Numbered from the stretch's first letter, positions 9,761-18,328 are shown. The stretch: DNA of 49,847 bases from Comamonadaceae bacterium (GCA_003599455.1 QZKF01000030.1:1-49847), one strand, 5' to 3'. Made by a program: numbers and translations. Notes: a model not told the origin generated them from the letters alone.

Positions 9761-10612
9761 ATGCTCACCGAGCTTGAATCCTTTCTGCTGCGTCTGGCGA
9801 CGGAGCCGGCGATCCTCACGACGGTCGGTAGGACGCGGGGTTCGGTGCCGCGCGAATCGGGCGCCTGGATGGCGGTTTTTGCGGGCGAGACCAGCGGCGC
9901 GATCGGCACGATCGGCGGTGGGCACCTGGAGTGGGACGCGATGCGGCAGGCGCGCGAGGCGCTTGCGCTGCAGGCCGGTGCGCCGGGCGTCGCACCGCTG
10001 GCCTGGGAGCAGGCGGTCACGCTGGGCCCGAGCCTGGGGCAGTGCTGCGGCGGCGCGCTGGTGTTGCGCTTCGAGCCCGTGAACGCATCGCACATCGAAG
10101 CGCTGCGCACACGGCTCACCGCGCACCACGCACCGCTGGCCCTGTTCGGTGGCGGCCACGTGGGACGCGCCATCGTGCAGGCGCTCGCGCCGCTGCCTTT
10201 TGACGTGACATGGATCGACAGCCGAGACGAAGTGTTTCCGCGCGACCTGCCCGGGCCGGTGCGCACCGAGCACTCCGACCCGGTGCAGGCGGCGGTGCGC
10301 GGGCTGCCATCCGGGGCCTGCGTGCTCATCATGAGTTTCTCGCACGCCGAAGACCTCGACATCGTCGCGTCCTGCCTGCAGCGGCAGCGCGACCACGGCG
10401 ACCTGGGCTTCATCGGCCTGATCGGCAGCGCGACCAAGTGGGCCACCTTCCGCAGCCGCCTGCGCCAGCGTGGCTTCTCCGACGCCGAGCTGGCCCGCAT
10501 CACCTGTCCGATCGGCCTGCCCGGCATCACGGGCAAGCAGCCCGCGGTGATCGCGGCATCGGTCGTGGCTCAGTTGTTGCTTGAGACCGCAACGGTGTCG
10601 GGTGTGGTTTGA
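9761..10612 (+). CDS. xdhC: Xanthine dehydrogenase accessory protein XdhC
   Basis: XdhC binds molybdenum cofactor, promotes its sulfuration and delivers it to xanthine dehydrogenase. Family marks are GSVPRESGAWM, GTIGGGHLEW, the CCGG motif, the Rossmann-like FGGGHVGRAIV and GLIGSATKW. The protein is 283 residues from the ATG at 9761. A TTG at 9743 in the same frame is possible, but neither start has a clear ribosome site. The XdhA and XdhB subunits are not in the window, so the accessory gene stands apart from its partner here. I see no GTATAC palindrome in the 177 bp upstream. Confidence 0.93.
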   Translation: MLTELESFLLRLATEPAILTTVGRTRGSVPRESGAWMAVFAGETSGAIGTIGGGHLEWDAMRQAREALALQAGAPGVAPLAWEQAVTLGPSLGQCCGGALVLRFEPVNASHIEALRTRLTAHHAPLALFGGGHVGRAIVQALAPLPFDVTWIDSRDEVFPRDLPGPVRTEHSDPVQAAVRGLPSGACVLIMSFSHAEDLDIVASCLQRQRDHGDLGFIGLIGSATKWATFRSRLRQRGFSDAELARITCPIGLPGITGKQPAVIAASVVAQLLLETATVSGVV

Positions 10613-10630
10613 CCGCTTGAATGTTTTCAA

Positions 10631-10646
10631 AAACTGTATACACTTT
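10631..10646. promoter_or_regulatory. Putative GntR operator (site 3) upstream of puuD
   Basis: AAACTGTATACACTTT is one base short of palindromic per half. It shares 15 of 16 positions with the perfect site at 8563-8578. It lies in the 146-bp gap between xdhC and puuD, about 113 bp before the puuD start. It suggests that puuD has its own regulated promoter rather than depending on xdhC read-through. Confidence 0.65.
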
Positions 10647-10758
10647 GGGCGACCGGTCGCAGCGGAGCAGGTGTTCGACAACACCCGATCGCGGCCCTCA
10701 GACGACTCAGAGCGCCCGCGGTGGTGAGTCGCAAGTCCTGACCTTGCCTTGAGGTGCC

Positions 10759-11955
10759 ATGGAAACCTATCTGCTCGACTGGGCCAACCTGCTGCTGCGC
10801 TGGCTCCACGTGATCGTGGCGATTGCCTGGATCGGCTCGTCCTTCTATTTCGTCTTTCTCGACAGCAGCCTCACGCCACCCGAGGACGAGCAACTCAAGA
10901 AGGACGGCGTCAGTGGCGAACTCTGGGCCGTGCACGGCGGCGGCTTCTACCACCCTGTGAAGTTCGCCGTCTCGCCGCCGAAGCTGCCCGAGCACCTGCA
11001 CTGGTTCTACTGGGAGAGTTACTCCACCTGGCTCTCGGGCTTTGCGCTGTTCCTCATCTCCTACCTCTGGAGCCCCAGCGTCTACCTGATCGACGCCAAC
11101 GTGTTTGCCTGGAGCCCGGCCGCCGCGATCGCGGGTGCGCTGGCCTTCCTGGTGGTGTTCTGGCTGCTGTACGACGCGATCTGCCGCACCCTGGGCCAGA
11201 GCAAGAACGGCGACGCCAAGGTGGGCGCGCTGGTGCTGGTGCTGGTGTGCGTGGCGGCCTGGCTGGCCACGCAGCTGTTCGCCGGGCGCGCGGCCTTCCT
11301 GCTGATGGGCGCGATGATCGCCACGGCCATGAGCGCCAACGTGTTCTTCTGGATCATCCCCGGCCAGCGCACCGTGGTGGCCGACCTCAAGGCGGGCCGC
11401 CCGGTCGACCCGATCCACGGCCAGCGCGGCAAGCAGCGCAGCGTGCACAACACCTACTTCACCTTGCCGGTGCTGTTTGCGATGCTGAGCAACCACTACA
11501 GCTTCACCTACACCCATCCGCAGAACTGGCTGATCCTGATCGGCATGATGTTCGCGGGCGCGGCGATCCGGCAGTTCTTCGTCATGCGCCACGGTTACAA
11601 GCTCGGCCGCAATGCGCATCCCTGGCCGTATGCGGCCGCCGGTGTGGTGGTGCTGATCGCGCTCATCGTCTGGCTCAAGCCCGCGCCGGTGCAGGCGGTG
11701 GCGGTGCCCGACGTGGTGGGCTATGCGCAGCTCAAGCCGGTGATCGAGCAGCGCTGCGTGATGTGCCATGGCGAGGCCCTGCAGTCCAAGAACGTGCGGC
11801 TGGACTCGCCCGCGGCGCTGAAACAGCATGCGCAGGCGGTCTACCAGCAGGTGGTGGTCACGCGCCTGATGCCGATGAACAACGCGACCGGCCTGACCGA
11901 GGAAGAGCGCGCGCTGTTCGGGCAGTGGTTCAAGGGCGGCGCCAAGGTCGAGTAA
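10759..11955 (+). CDS. puuD: Membrane-bound urate oxidase PuuD with C-terminal cytochrome c domain
   Basis: It oxidises urate to 5-hydroxyisourate in the inner membrane and can pass electrons to the respiratory chain, unlike soluble UOX or HpxO. The protein has 398 residues. About eight hydrophobic helices occupy residues 1-310, beginning with RWLHVIVAIAWIGSSFYFV and including conserved HxxH-type patterns such as HLHWFYWE. A C-terminal domain contains the haem c motif CVMCH (C333, C336, H337). This matches the PuuD family described from Agrobacterium. It supplies the substrate of HiuH. A palindromic operator at 10631-10646 precedes it. The next gene is convergent, only 4 bp away. Confidence 0.93.
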   Translation: METYLLDWANLLLRWLHVIVAIAWIGSSFYFVFLDSSLTPPEDEQLKKDGVSGELWAVHGGGFYHPVKFAVSPPKLPEHLHWFYWESYSTWLSGFALFLISYLWSPSVYLIDANVFAWSPAAAIAGALAFLVVFWLLYDAICRTLGQSKNGDAKVGALVLVLVCVAAWLATQLFAGRAAFLLMGAMIATAMSANVFFWIIPGQRTVVADLKAGRPVDPIHGQRGKQRSVHNTYFTLPVLFAMLSNHYSFTYTHPQNWLILIGMMFAGAAIRQFFVMRHGYKLGRNAHPWPYAAAGVVVLIALIVWLKPAPVQAVAVPDVVGYAQLKPVIEQRCVMCHGEALQSKNVRLDSPAALKQHAQAVYQQVVVTRLMPMNNATGLTEEERALFGQWFKGGAKVE

Positions 11956-11959
11956 AGCG

Positions 11960-13669
11960 TCAGCGCGCGGGCGGCCTGTGGGCGCCGCGGCAGGTGTTCA
12001 GGACCTGCGTGGCATTGGTCGCATCCGACCCGCGCCAGGCGACCATCTGGTCCGGCCGGATCAGCGCGAGCGGTGCTTCGTACAAGGCCAGGAGTTCCGG
12101 CGCGGTGTGACGGACGACCCGCAGGTCCAGGCCCGCGAGCTGAGCGGCGCGCTCGAACGGGCTGGCGTCGGGCGCATCCGGTCCCAGCGCCAGCAGCGTC
12201 CATTCGAAGTGGAACGTGTCGTAGAGCGATCGCCCGTCCGCGAGCCAGGCGTGTGGCGGGCGTCCGCCCGGACAGGCCGTGGGGACGTACTCGTTGGGTT
12301 TGTCCCCGGGCGGGCTTGATCCGTCGGCGACGATGATGGGGGAGCCGTCGTAGCGACCACCGAAGGTGACGCCGGGAATGTTGAACTCCAGCCGCACATG
12401 CGCGTTCAGGTGCACCGATGCGGCCTGGCGGGCGCTCTTGCCAGCGGCCGTGTCCTGCTCCAGTTCCGGCGTGGCCTGGAACAGGCCGACCGAGTCGGCA
12501 AAGTGCCGGGCATAGCCCGTGTTGCGCTCGGCCAGCGGCTTGCGCTCCACCTCGTAGGTATCGAGCAGCGACTCGGGCGCGCGCCCCTGCAGGACGTGGG
12601 CCAGCTTCCAGCCCAGGTTGACGGCGTCCTCCACCGCGGTGTTGTAGCCCAGGCCGCCGGTGGGCGTGAACAGGTGAACCGCGTCGCCACCGAGGAAGAC
12701 ACGGCCCTTCTGGAAGTGTTCGGCAACCAGGGCATGTCCCGCCGTCCAGGTCAGCATGGACAGGACCTCGATGGGCAGCTCGCATCCCATGGCCTCCGAG
12801 AAGATACGCCTGGCGTCGTCCTCGGTCCAGGCGTCCGCGTCCTCGCCGTCATGGACCGCCGCGTGGAAGGCGAACTCGCTCTGGCCGTCGACGGACGCCA
12901 TGAAGGCGCGACGCTGCGAATTCACGGACACGTACATCCATGCCTTGTCATGAGGAAACGCCCCGTGGAACGCGGGAACGCGGCAGTACAGCGCGAACAT
13001 CCTGCCGCCCATGAACTCGCGCTTGAATCCCGTGGCACCCCCGTATCCGATGCCGAGTTGTTGACGCACCGTGCTGCGCGCCCCATCGACGCCGACGAGG
13101 TAGCGCGCCGTCACCGTGCGCGATGCCGTGCCATCCACGGTGGCCACTTGCGCCTCGACCTCGGACCCCCTGTCGGTGAATTGAAGCAGTTGCCAGCCGT
13201 GCCGGATCTCGTTGCTCGACCACGCGAGGGCATGGCGCAGCAGGGTCGCCTCGACGAACTTCTGCGACACGCGGTGGGGCAGCTCGGCAGCGCTCCACGA
13301 GCCGCCCAGTCCCTTGACGGTCGCCGCGGCCTGCCGGGCCGTCGGCAACCGCAACCGGGCCAGTTCATGGCGACTGAACCGGGTGAAGTAGGCGATGTCG
13401 GTCGGGTGGTCCGCCGGCAGGCCCTGTTCCCGGATCTCCTGGGCAAAACCCAGGCGACGGAAGTGCTCCATGGTGCGCGCCTGCGTCGCATTGGCCTGGG
13501 GGTTGAATGCCGTGCCGGGCTTGGGCTCCACCAGCAGGGTGCGCACACCACGCCGTCCGAGCTCGTTGGCCAGCATGAGACCGCAGGGCCCGCCGCCCGC
13601 GATCAGCACGTCGGTCCGGATGTCGCTGCCCCGCGCTGGCGCCGGACGGCTCGATAATTCATCAGCCAT
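11960..13669 (-). CDS. FAD-dependent aromatic-ring monooxygenase (PheA/TfdB/MhpA-like)
   Basis: It is a flavoprotein hydroxylase of 569 residues. Visible are the N-terminal GGGPCGLMLANELGRRG dinucleotide fold (about 25-41), the VGVDGARSTVR DG motif (about 192-202) and GDAVHLFTPTGGLGYNTA, the second FAD site (about 325-342). A C-terminal thioredoxin-like domain ends the protein. The family hydroxylates phenols, phenylpropionates and polyketide-like aromatics with NAD(P)H and O2. The substrate cannot be read from the sequence. It is divergent from a MarR-type regulator with a 13-bp palindrome between them, so it is probably induced by an aromatic ligand. There is no ring-cleavage gene nearby, so it may detoxify or modify a compound rather than start a full pathway. 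Confidence 0.9.
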   Translation of the reverse strand: MADELSSRPAPARGSDIRTDVLIAGGGPCGLMLANELGRRGVRTLLVEPKPGTAFNPQANATQARTMEHFRRLGFAQEIREQGLPADHPTDIAYFTRFSRHELARLRLPTARQAAATVKGLGGSWSAAELPHRVSQKFVEATLLRHALAWSSNEIRHGWQLLQFTDRGSEVEAQVATVDGTASRTVTARYLVGVDGARSTVRQQLGIGYGGATGFKREFMGGRMFALYCRVPAFHGAFPHDKAWMYVSVNSQRRAFMASVDGQSEFAFHAAVHDGEDADAWTEDDARRIFSEAMGCELPIEVLSMLTWTAGHALVAEHFQKGRVFLGGDAVHLFTPTGGLGYNTAVEDAVNLGWKLAHVLQGRAPESLLDTYEVERKPLAERNTGYARHFADSVGLFQATPELEQDTAAGKSARQAASVHLNAHVRLEFNIPGVTFGGRYDGSPIIVADGSSPPGDKPNEYVPTACPGGRPPHAWLADGRSLYDTFHFEWTLLALGPDAPDASPFERAAQLAGLDLRVVRHTAPELLALYEAPLALIRPDQMVAWRGSDATNATQVLNTCRGAHRPPAR

Positions 13670-13682
13670 GTCGGTTATTTGA

Positions 13683-13695
13683 TTAGGTTACCTAA
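13683..13695. promoter_or_regulatory. Putative MarR operator between the monooxygenase and marR genes
   Basis: TTAGGT-T-ACCTAA is a perfect 13-bp odd palindrome in an AT-rich intergenic stretch. It starts 14 bp upstream of the monooxygenase start and ends 6 bp before the TTG start of the regulator. This is the usual layout for a MarR regulator controlling a divergent target and itself. Binding is inferred. Confidence 0.6.
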
Positions 13696-13700
13696 ATACT

Positions 13701-14204
13701 TTGAGTGTACCGAAAAACCCCCCGCTGTCGAGCCGGCGTCGCGCGCCGGACGCCTGGCGCATGCACAACGCGGGCCGCGTTCTGGGCAATGCGCTGACGC
13801 GCTTCGAGGCCCGTGTGCTGGAACTGATGGCGCAGGCCGGCCACGCCCAGACACGCTTGCCGCACATCAACCTCACCCGCCATCTCGACCGGGGCGGCAC
13901 GCGCATCACGGTGCTGGCCCGGCGCGCGAACATGACGAACGCGGCGATGACGGAATTGATCGACCAGTGCGAAGGACTGGGTCTCGTGATCCGTCTCGCC
14001 GATCCGTCGGACCGCCGGGCGCGCGTCGTGAACTTCACCGATGCGGGGCAGGTCTGGCTGGCGGCGTTTTCCAGGGCGCTGAAGAAGGCCGAGCGGGAGC
14101 TGGTTGAAGAGATCGGTGCGGATGCGGCCGCCACGCTGTTCGGCGCGCTGGCGAGGTACGCGGGTGTGGTGGCATCCATCGGGGGCGAGGACGGCGCGGC
14201 GTGA
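13701..14204 (+). CDS. MarR-family transcriptional regulator
   Basis: It is a winged-helix repressor of 167 residues from a TTG at 13701, or 147 from an ATG at 13761. The wing and recognition helix region includes GGTRITVLARRANMTNAAMTELIDQ and then LADPSDRRARVV, which are typical for MarR. The DPSDRR turn is the classic beta-hairpin. It is divergent from the flavin monooxygenase. The TTG start places the 13-bp palindrome over the ribosome site. Neither start has a strong Shine-Dalgarno, so the true N-terminus is uncertain. I infer that it represses the monooxygenase. Confidence 0.88.
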   Translation: MSVPKNPPLSSRRRAPDAWRMHNAGRVLGNALTRFEARVLELMAQAGHAQTRLPHINLTRHLDRGGTRITVLARRANMTNAAMTELIDQCEGLGLVIRLADPSDRRARVVNFTDAGQVWLAAFSRALKKAERELVEEIGADAAATLFGALARYAGVVASIGGEDGAA

Positions 14205-14250
14205 TCTGCGGTAACCTCGACGCCGATCGCACCAACCCTTCGCACACACC

Positions 14251-15357
14251 ATGAAGACGCAAGCCGCCGTGGCCTGGAAAGCAGGCCAGCCCCTCACCAT
14301 TGAAACCGTGGACCTGCAGGGTCCGAAATTCGGCGAGGTGCTGGTCGAGATCAAGGCCACCGGCATTTGCCACACCGACTACTACACGCTCTCGGGCGCC
14401 GATCCCGAAGGCATCTTTCCCGCCATCCTCGGTCATGAAGGCGCGGGCATCGTGGTGGACGTGGGCCCGGGCGTGACCTCGCTCAGGAAGGGCGACCACG
14501 TCATCCCGCTCTACACGCCCGAGTGCCGCCAGTGCAAGTTCTGCCTGAGCCGCAAGACCAACCTGTGCCAGCTCATCCGCGGCACGCAAGGCAAGGGCCT
14601 GATGCCCGACGCCACCAGCCGCTTCAGCATCGACGGCCAGCCCATCTTCCACTACATGGGCACCAGCACCTTCAGCAACTACACGGTCGCGCCCGAAATC
14701 TCGCTGGCCAAGATCCGCGAAGACGCACCCTTCGACAAGGTCTGCTACATCGGCTGCGGCGTCACCACCGGCATCGGCGCGGTGATCTTCTCGGCCAAGG
14801 TCGAGGCCGGCGCCAACGTGGTCGTGTTCGGCCTGGGCGGCATCGGCCTGAACGTGATCCAGGGCGCGAAGATGGTGGGCGCCGACAAGATCATCGGTGT
14901 GGACCTGAACCCCGCGCGCGAAGCCATGGCGCGCCAGTTCGGCATGACGCACTTCATCAATCCCAAGGAAGTGCCGAATGTGGTGGATGCCATCGTGCAG
15001 CTCACCGATGGCGGCGCCGACTACAGCTTCGAGTGCATCGGCAACACCAAGGTGATGCGCGACGCACTGGAATGCACGCACAAGGGCTGGGGCCGCAGCA
15101 TCATCATCGGCGTGGCCGAAGCCGGTGCCGAGATCAGCACGCGCCCGTTCCAGCTGGTCACCGGCCGCAAATGGGAAGGCTCGGCCTTCGGCGGCGCGCG
15201 TGGCCGAACCGATGTGCCGAAGATTGTCGACTGGTACATGGAAGGCAAGATCAACATCGACGACCTGATCACCCACAAGCTCAAGCTGGCCGACATCAAC
15301 GAAGGCTTCGCGCTGATGAAGCGCGGCGAATCCATCCGCGCGGTGGTGGAATTCTGA
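14251..15357 (+). CDS. frmA: S-(hydroxymethyl)glutathione dehydrogenase / class III alcohol dehydrogenase
   Basis: It oxidises S-hydroxymethylglutathione to S-formylglutathione with NAD in formaldehyde detoxification, and can also reduce GSNO. It has 368 residues. The catalytic zinc ligands are C40 and GHE (H62). The structural zinc cluster is C92, C95, C98 and C106, and GLGGIG is the NAD fold. The sequence ends with RAVVEF. Its TGA stop overlaps the fghA start as TGATG, so the two are translationally coupled. No dedicated FrmR repressor is visible next to it. Confidence 0.97.
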   Translation: MKTQAAVAWKAGQPLTIETVDLQGPKFGEVLVEIKATGICHTDYYTLSGADPEGIFPAILGHEGAGIVVDVGPGVTSLRKGDHVIPLYTPECRQCKFCLSRKTNLCQLIRGTQGKGLMPDATSRFSIDGQPIFHYMGTSTFSNYTVAPEISLAKIREDAPFDKVCYIGCGVTTGIGAVIFSAKVEAGANVVVFGLGGIGLNVIQGAKMVGADKIIGVDLNPAREAMARQFGMTHFINPKEVPNVVDAIVQLTDGGADYSFECIGNTKVMRDALECTHKGWGRSIIIGVAEAGAEISTRPFQLVTGRKWEGSAFGGARGRTDVPKIVDWYMEGKINIDDLITHKLKLADINEGFALMKRGESIRAVVEF

Positions 15358-16199
15358 TGTCCCTGGAGACGCTGAGCGAACACCGCTGCTTCGGCGGCGT
15401 GCAGGGCTTTTACCGGCACGCGTCGGGCGAGATTGGCCTGCCGATGAAGTTCGGCGTGTTCGTGCCGCCGCAAGCCGCTCTTGGCCCGGTGCCGGTGCTG
15501 TTCTTCCTGGCGGGGCTGACCTGCACCGAGGAAACGTTTGCCATCAAGGCGGGTGCCCAGCGCATCGCGGCCGAGCTGGGCCTGATGCTGGTGACGCCGG
15601 ACACCAGTCCGCGCGACACCGGCATCGACGGCGCGAACGCGGCCTGGGACTTCGGCCACGGCGCGGGCTTCTACCTGGACGCCACCGAAGCGCCCTGGGC
15701 CAGGCACTTCCGCATGGAAAGCTGGGTCGCGCAGGAGTTGCGCGCGCTGGTGCTCTCGCGGTTCCCGGCGCGCGGTGACCGTGTGGGCCTGTTCGGCCAT
15801 TCGATGGGTGGCCACGGCGCGCTCACGCTCGCACTGCGCCACCCGGGTCTGTACCAGAGCGTGTCGGCGTTCGCGCCGATCGCCGCGCCCATGCAATGCC
15901 CCTGGGGCGAGAAGGCGTTCAGCGGTTACCTCGGCGCCGATCGCGCAGCCTGGGCGGCGCACGACGCCACCGAGCTGGTGAGCGCCGTCGGCACGCTGCC
16001 ACCCCTGTTGATCGACCAGGGCCTGGCCGACAGTTTCCTCGCCACGCAGTTGCACCCGCATCTGTTCGAGGCCGCCTGCGCACGGGTGGGTCAGCCGCTC
16101 ACGCTGCGCCGCCATGAAGGCTACGACCACGGCTATTACTTCATTGCCAGTTTCATCCACGACCACCTGCGCCACCATGCGCAGACCCTGGCGGACTGA
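15357..16199 (+). CDS. fghA: S-formylglutathione hydrolase
   Basis: It is a cytosolic serine hydrolase of the esterase D type that releases formate and glutathione from S-formylglutathione. It has 280 residues, an alpha/beta-hydrolase fold, the nucleophile elbow GHSMGG (S149), LAGLTCTEE and the oxyanion region. The catalytic His is in YDHGYYF near the end. The start ATG at 15357 shares one base with the frmA stop. It completes the two-step formaldehyde pathway with the upstream gene. Confidence 0.97.
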   Translation: MSLETLSEHRCFGGVQGFYRHASGEIGLPMKFGVFVPPQAALGPVPVLFFLAGLTCTEETFAIKAGAQRIAAELGLMLVTPDTSPRDTGIDGANAAWDFGHGAGFYLDATEAPWARHFRMESWVAQELRALVLSRFPARGDRVGLFGHSMGGHGALTLALRHPGLYQSVSAFAPIAAPMQCPWGEKAFSGYLGADRAAWAAHDATELVSAVGTLPPLLIDQGLADSFLATQLHPHLFEAACARVGQPLTLRRHEGYDHGYYFIASFIHDHLRHHAQTLAD

Positions 16200-16203
16200 C
16201 ACC

Positions 16204-16863
16204 ATGCGCTCACGCCAGTTCGATCTCATCGCCTTCGACTGGGACGGCACCCTGTTCGACTCCACCGCGCTGATTGCACGCTGCATCCAGGCGGCGGTCA
16301 CCGACGTGGGCGGCACGCCGCCCTCGCGCGAAGCCGCCAGCTACGTGATCGGCATGGGCCTCATGCAGGCCCTCGCCCATGCCGCGCCCGATGTGCCGCC
16401 CGAGAAGTACCCGCTGCTCGGTGAACGCTACCGCCACCACTACATGGCGCACCAGCACGACCTGAGCCTGTTCGACGGCGTGCTGCCGCTGCTGGCCGAT
16501 CTGAAAGGCCGCCACCACTGGCTGGCCGTGGCCACGGGCAAGAGCCGCAGCGGCCTCAACGAGGTGCTGCACACGGTGGCGCTGCAAGGCGTGTTCGACA
16601 GCTCGCGCACGGCGGACGAGACCGCGGGCAAGCCACACCCGCGCATGCTGCACGAGCTCATGCGCGAGTTCGGCGTGGCGCCCGAGCGCACGCTCATGAT
16701 CGGCGACACCACGCACGACCTGCAGATGGCCGTGAACGCGGGCTGCGCGAGCGTGGGGGTGAGCTACGGCGCGCACGAGCCGGATGCCTTCGCGGTGCTG
16801 CAACCCCTGCATGTGGCGCACTCGGTGCGCGAGCTGCACGACTGGCTTGCCGCCCACGCCTGA
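16204..16863 (+). CDS. HAD-family phosphatase (phosphoglycolate-phosphatase-like)
   Basis: It is a haloacid dehalogenase superfamily hydrolase of 219 residues. Motif I is FDWDGTLFDS (about 8-17), motif II is ATGKSR, motif III has the Lys in AGKPHP and motif IV is MIGDTTHD. The cap is of the small helical Gph/PpaX type. The start ATG at 16204 is 4 bp after the fghA stop. The open frame extends further upstream inside fghA, but that part is not used. The substrate is unknown. It is followed closely by the Rieske and SppA genes, an order I associate with Burkholderiales chromosomes. Confidence 0.9.
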   Translation: MRSRQFDLIAFDWDGTLFDSTALIARCIQAAVTDVGGTPPSREAASYVIGMGLMQALAHAAPDVPPEKYPLLGERYRHHYMAHQHDLSLFDGVLPLLADLKGRHHWLAVATGKSRSGLNEVLHTVALQGVFDSSRTADETAGKPHPRMLHELMREFGVAPERTLMIGDTTHDLQMAVNAGCASVGVSYGAHEPDAFAVLQPLHVAHSVRELHDWLAAHA

Positions 16864-16870
16864 GGCCGCC

Positions 16871-17251
16871 ATGAGCATCCCCGCCGACGACCCGGTCCAT
16901 GCGCTGTGCAACAGCCGCGACCTGGTGGACGGGGGTCGGGCGGTGTCGTTCGACGTGAACTACGCGGGCCAGACCTGCCGCGCCTTCGCCATCCGCTACC
17001 AGGGTCAGCCCCACGCCTACCTGAACCGCTGCGCCCATGTGGCGATGGAAATGGACTGGCAGCCTGACCGCTTCTTCGACGACAGCGGTCGCTGGCTGCT
17101 GTGCGCCACCCATGGCGCGGTCTACGAACCCGATACCGGCGCCTGCAGCGGTGGGCCATGCCGCGGGGGACTGGTGAAGATCGAACTGGTGGAGCACGAC
17201 GGGGTGGTCCACTGGCGGTCACAATACCACCTCAAACCCCTTGAATTCTGA
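16871..17251 (+). CDS. Small Rieske [2Fe-2S] protein
   Basis: The 126-residue protein is essentially a single Rieske domain. The cluster ligands are C54-x-H56 and C78-x2-H81, seen in NRCAHVAMEM and LLCATHGAVY, with the usual following PDTGAC stretch. It has no signal peptide and no membrane helix, so it should be a soluble ferredoxin-like electron carrier or a subunit. It lies 7 bp after the HAD gene and 12 bp before the SppA-type gene, so the three are probably co-transcribed. The partner enzyme is not visible. Confidence 0.9.
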   Translation: MSIPADDPVHALCNSRDLVDGGRAVSFDVNYAGQTCRAFAIRYQGQPHAYLNRCAHVAMEMDWQPDRFFDDSGRWLLCATHGAVYEPDTGACSGGPCRGGLVKIELVEHDGVVHWRSQYHLKPLEF

Positions 17252-17263
17252 GAGCCTGCGACC

Positions 17264-18232
17264 ATGAACGACGACCCTTTGCAACCCTCCACCAGCAGCG
17301 GCACGGACCGGGGCTGGGAGCGTGCCACGATCGAAAAACTCGTCTTTGCGACCATCCGCGAACAGCAGGCCGCGCGCCGCTGGAAGATGTTCACCCGGCT
17401 GCTGTGGCTGGCGGTCTTCGGCGCCATTGCCTGGTTCATCTACACCGGCAACACGACCGCGACGGTGAGCACGCCGCACACCGCGGTGGTGGACATCAAG
17501 GGCGAGATCGCCAGCGATGCGGAGGCCAGCGCCGAGAACGTGGTGGTCTCGCTGAAGTCGGCGTTCGAGGATGAAGGCGCCCAGGCCGTGGTGCTGCTGA
17601 TCAACTCGCCTGGCGGCAGCCCGGTGCAGGCCGGCATCATCAACGACGAGATCACGCGACTGAAGGCGCTGCACAACAAGAAGGTCTATGCGGTGGTCGA
17701 AGAAACCTGCGCCTCGGCCGCGTACTACATCGCCGCCGCCGCCGACGACATCTACGTGGACAAGGCCAGCCTGGTGGGCAGCATCGGCGTGCTCATGGAC
17801 GGTTTTGGCTTCACTGGCCTGATGGAAAAACTCGGCATCGAGCGCCGCCTCATGACCGCGGGCGCCAACAAGGCGATGCTGGACCCGTTCAGCCCGCAGG
17901 ACGAGGCCCAGCGCGCCTACATCCAGACCATGCTGGGCGAGATCCACACCCAGTTCATCGAGGTGGTGAAGAAGGGTCGCGGCACGCGCCTGAAGGAAAA
18001 CGGCGACACCTTCAGCGGCCTGGTCTGGAACGGCCAGCAGGCGGTGAACCTGGGCCTGGCCGATGGCCTGGGCAACCTCGACTATGTGGCCCGCGAGATC
18101 GTCAAGGCCGAGGAGATCGTGGACTACACCCAGCGCGAAAACGTCGGCCTGCGTCTGGCCAAGCGCTTCGGCGCGAGCGTGGGTGAGGGCATGTTCCTCG
18201 CGGCCCGCGCCGCAGGGGTGAGTTTGAAGTAA
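17264..18232 (+). CDS. S49 family (SppA-type) signal peptide peptidase
   Basis: It is an inner-membrane serine protease of 322 residues with one transmembrane helix at about 44-61 and the rest in the periplasm. The Ser/Lys dyad residues are visible: S151 in TCASAAYYIA and K203 in AGANKAMLDPF. NSPGGSP (114-120) and VGSIGVLMDG follow family patterns. The usual ASGGYY motif is ASAAYY here. The length matches the short SppA/SohB group rather than the double-length E. coli SppA. It probably degrades remnant signal peptides or damaged membrane proteins. Confidence 0.9.
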   Translation: MNDDPLQPSTSSGTDRGWERATIEKLVFATIREQQAARRWKMFTRLLWLAVFGAIAWFIYTGNTTATVSTPHTAVVDIKGEIASDAEASAENVVVSLKSAFEDEGAQAVVLLINSPGGSPVQAGIINDEITRLKALHNKKVYAVVEETCASAAYYIAAAADDIYVDKASLVGSIGVLMDGFGFTGLMEKLGIERRLMTAGANKAMLDPFSPQDEAQRAYIQTMLGEIHTQFIEVVKKGRGTRLKENGDTFSGLVWNGQQAVNLGLADGLGNLDYVAREIVKAEEIVDYTQRENVGLRLAKRFGASVGEGMFLAARAAGVSLK

Positions 18233-18236
18233 CTCC

Positions 18237-18312
18237 CCGCGCCGCCTTCGGCGTCACCCCCTTGAAGGGGGCGCACCTGGCGGCCCGGCAGAGCCGGTTC
18301 CGCGGGTGCCCT
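18237..18312. repeat. Three-hairpin intergenic repeat between convergent sppA and galE
   Basis: Three hairpins follow one another: CGCCG-cctt-CGGCG (18240-18253), CCCCC-ttgaa-GGGGG (18257-18271) and CCGGC-aga-GCCGG (18285-18297). A CGCGGGTGCCCTGG tail follows. The element fills the gap between two convergent stops. I recognise this layout from intergenic repeats of Comamonadaceae genomes, from memory rather than a search. It may act as a bidirectional terminator or mRNA-stabilising element. Confidence 0.6.
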
Positions 18313-18328
18313 GGAACATGTCCCGAAG

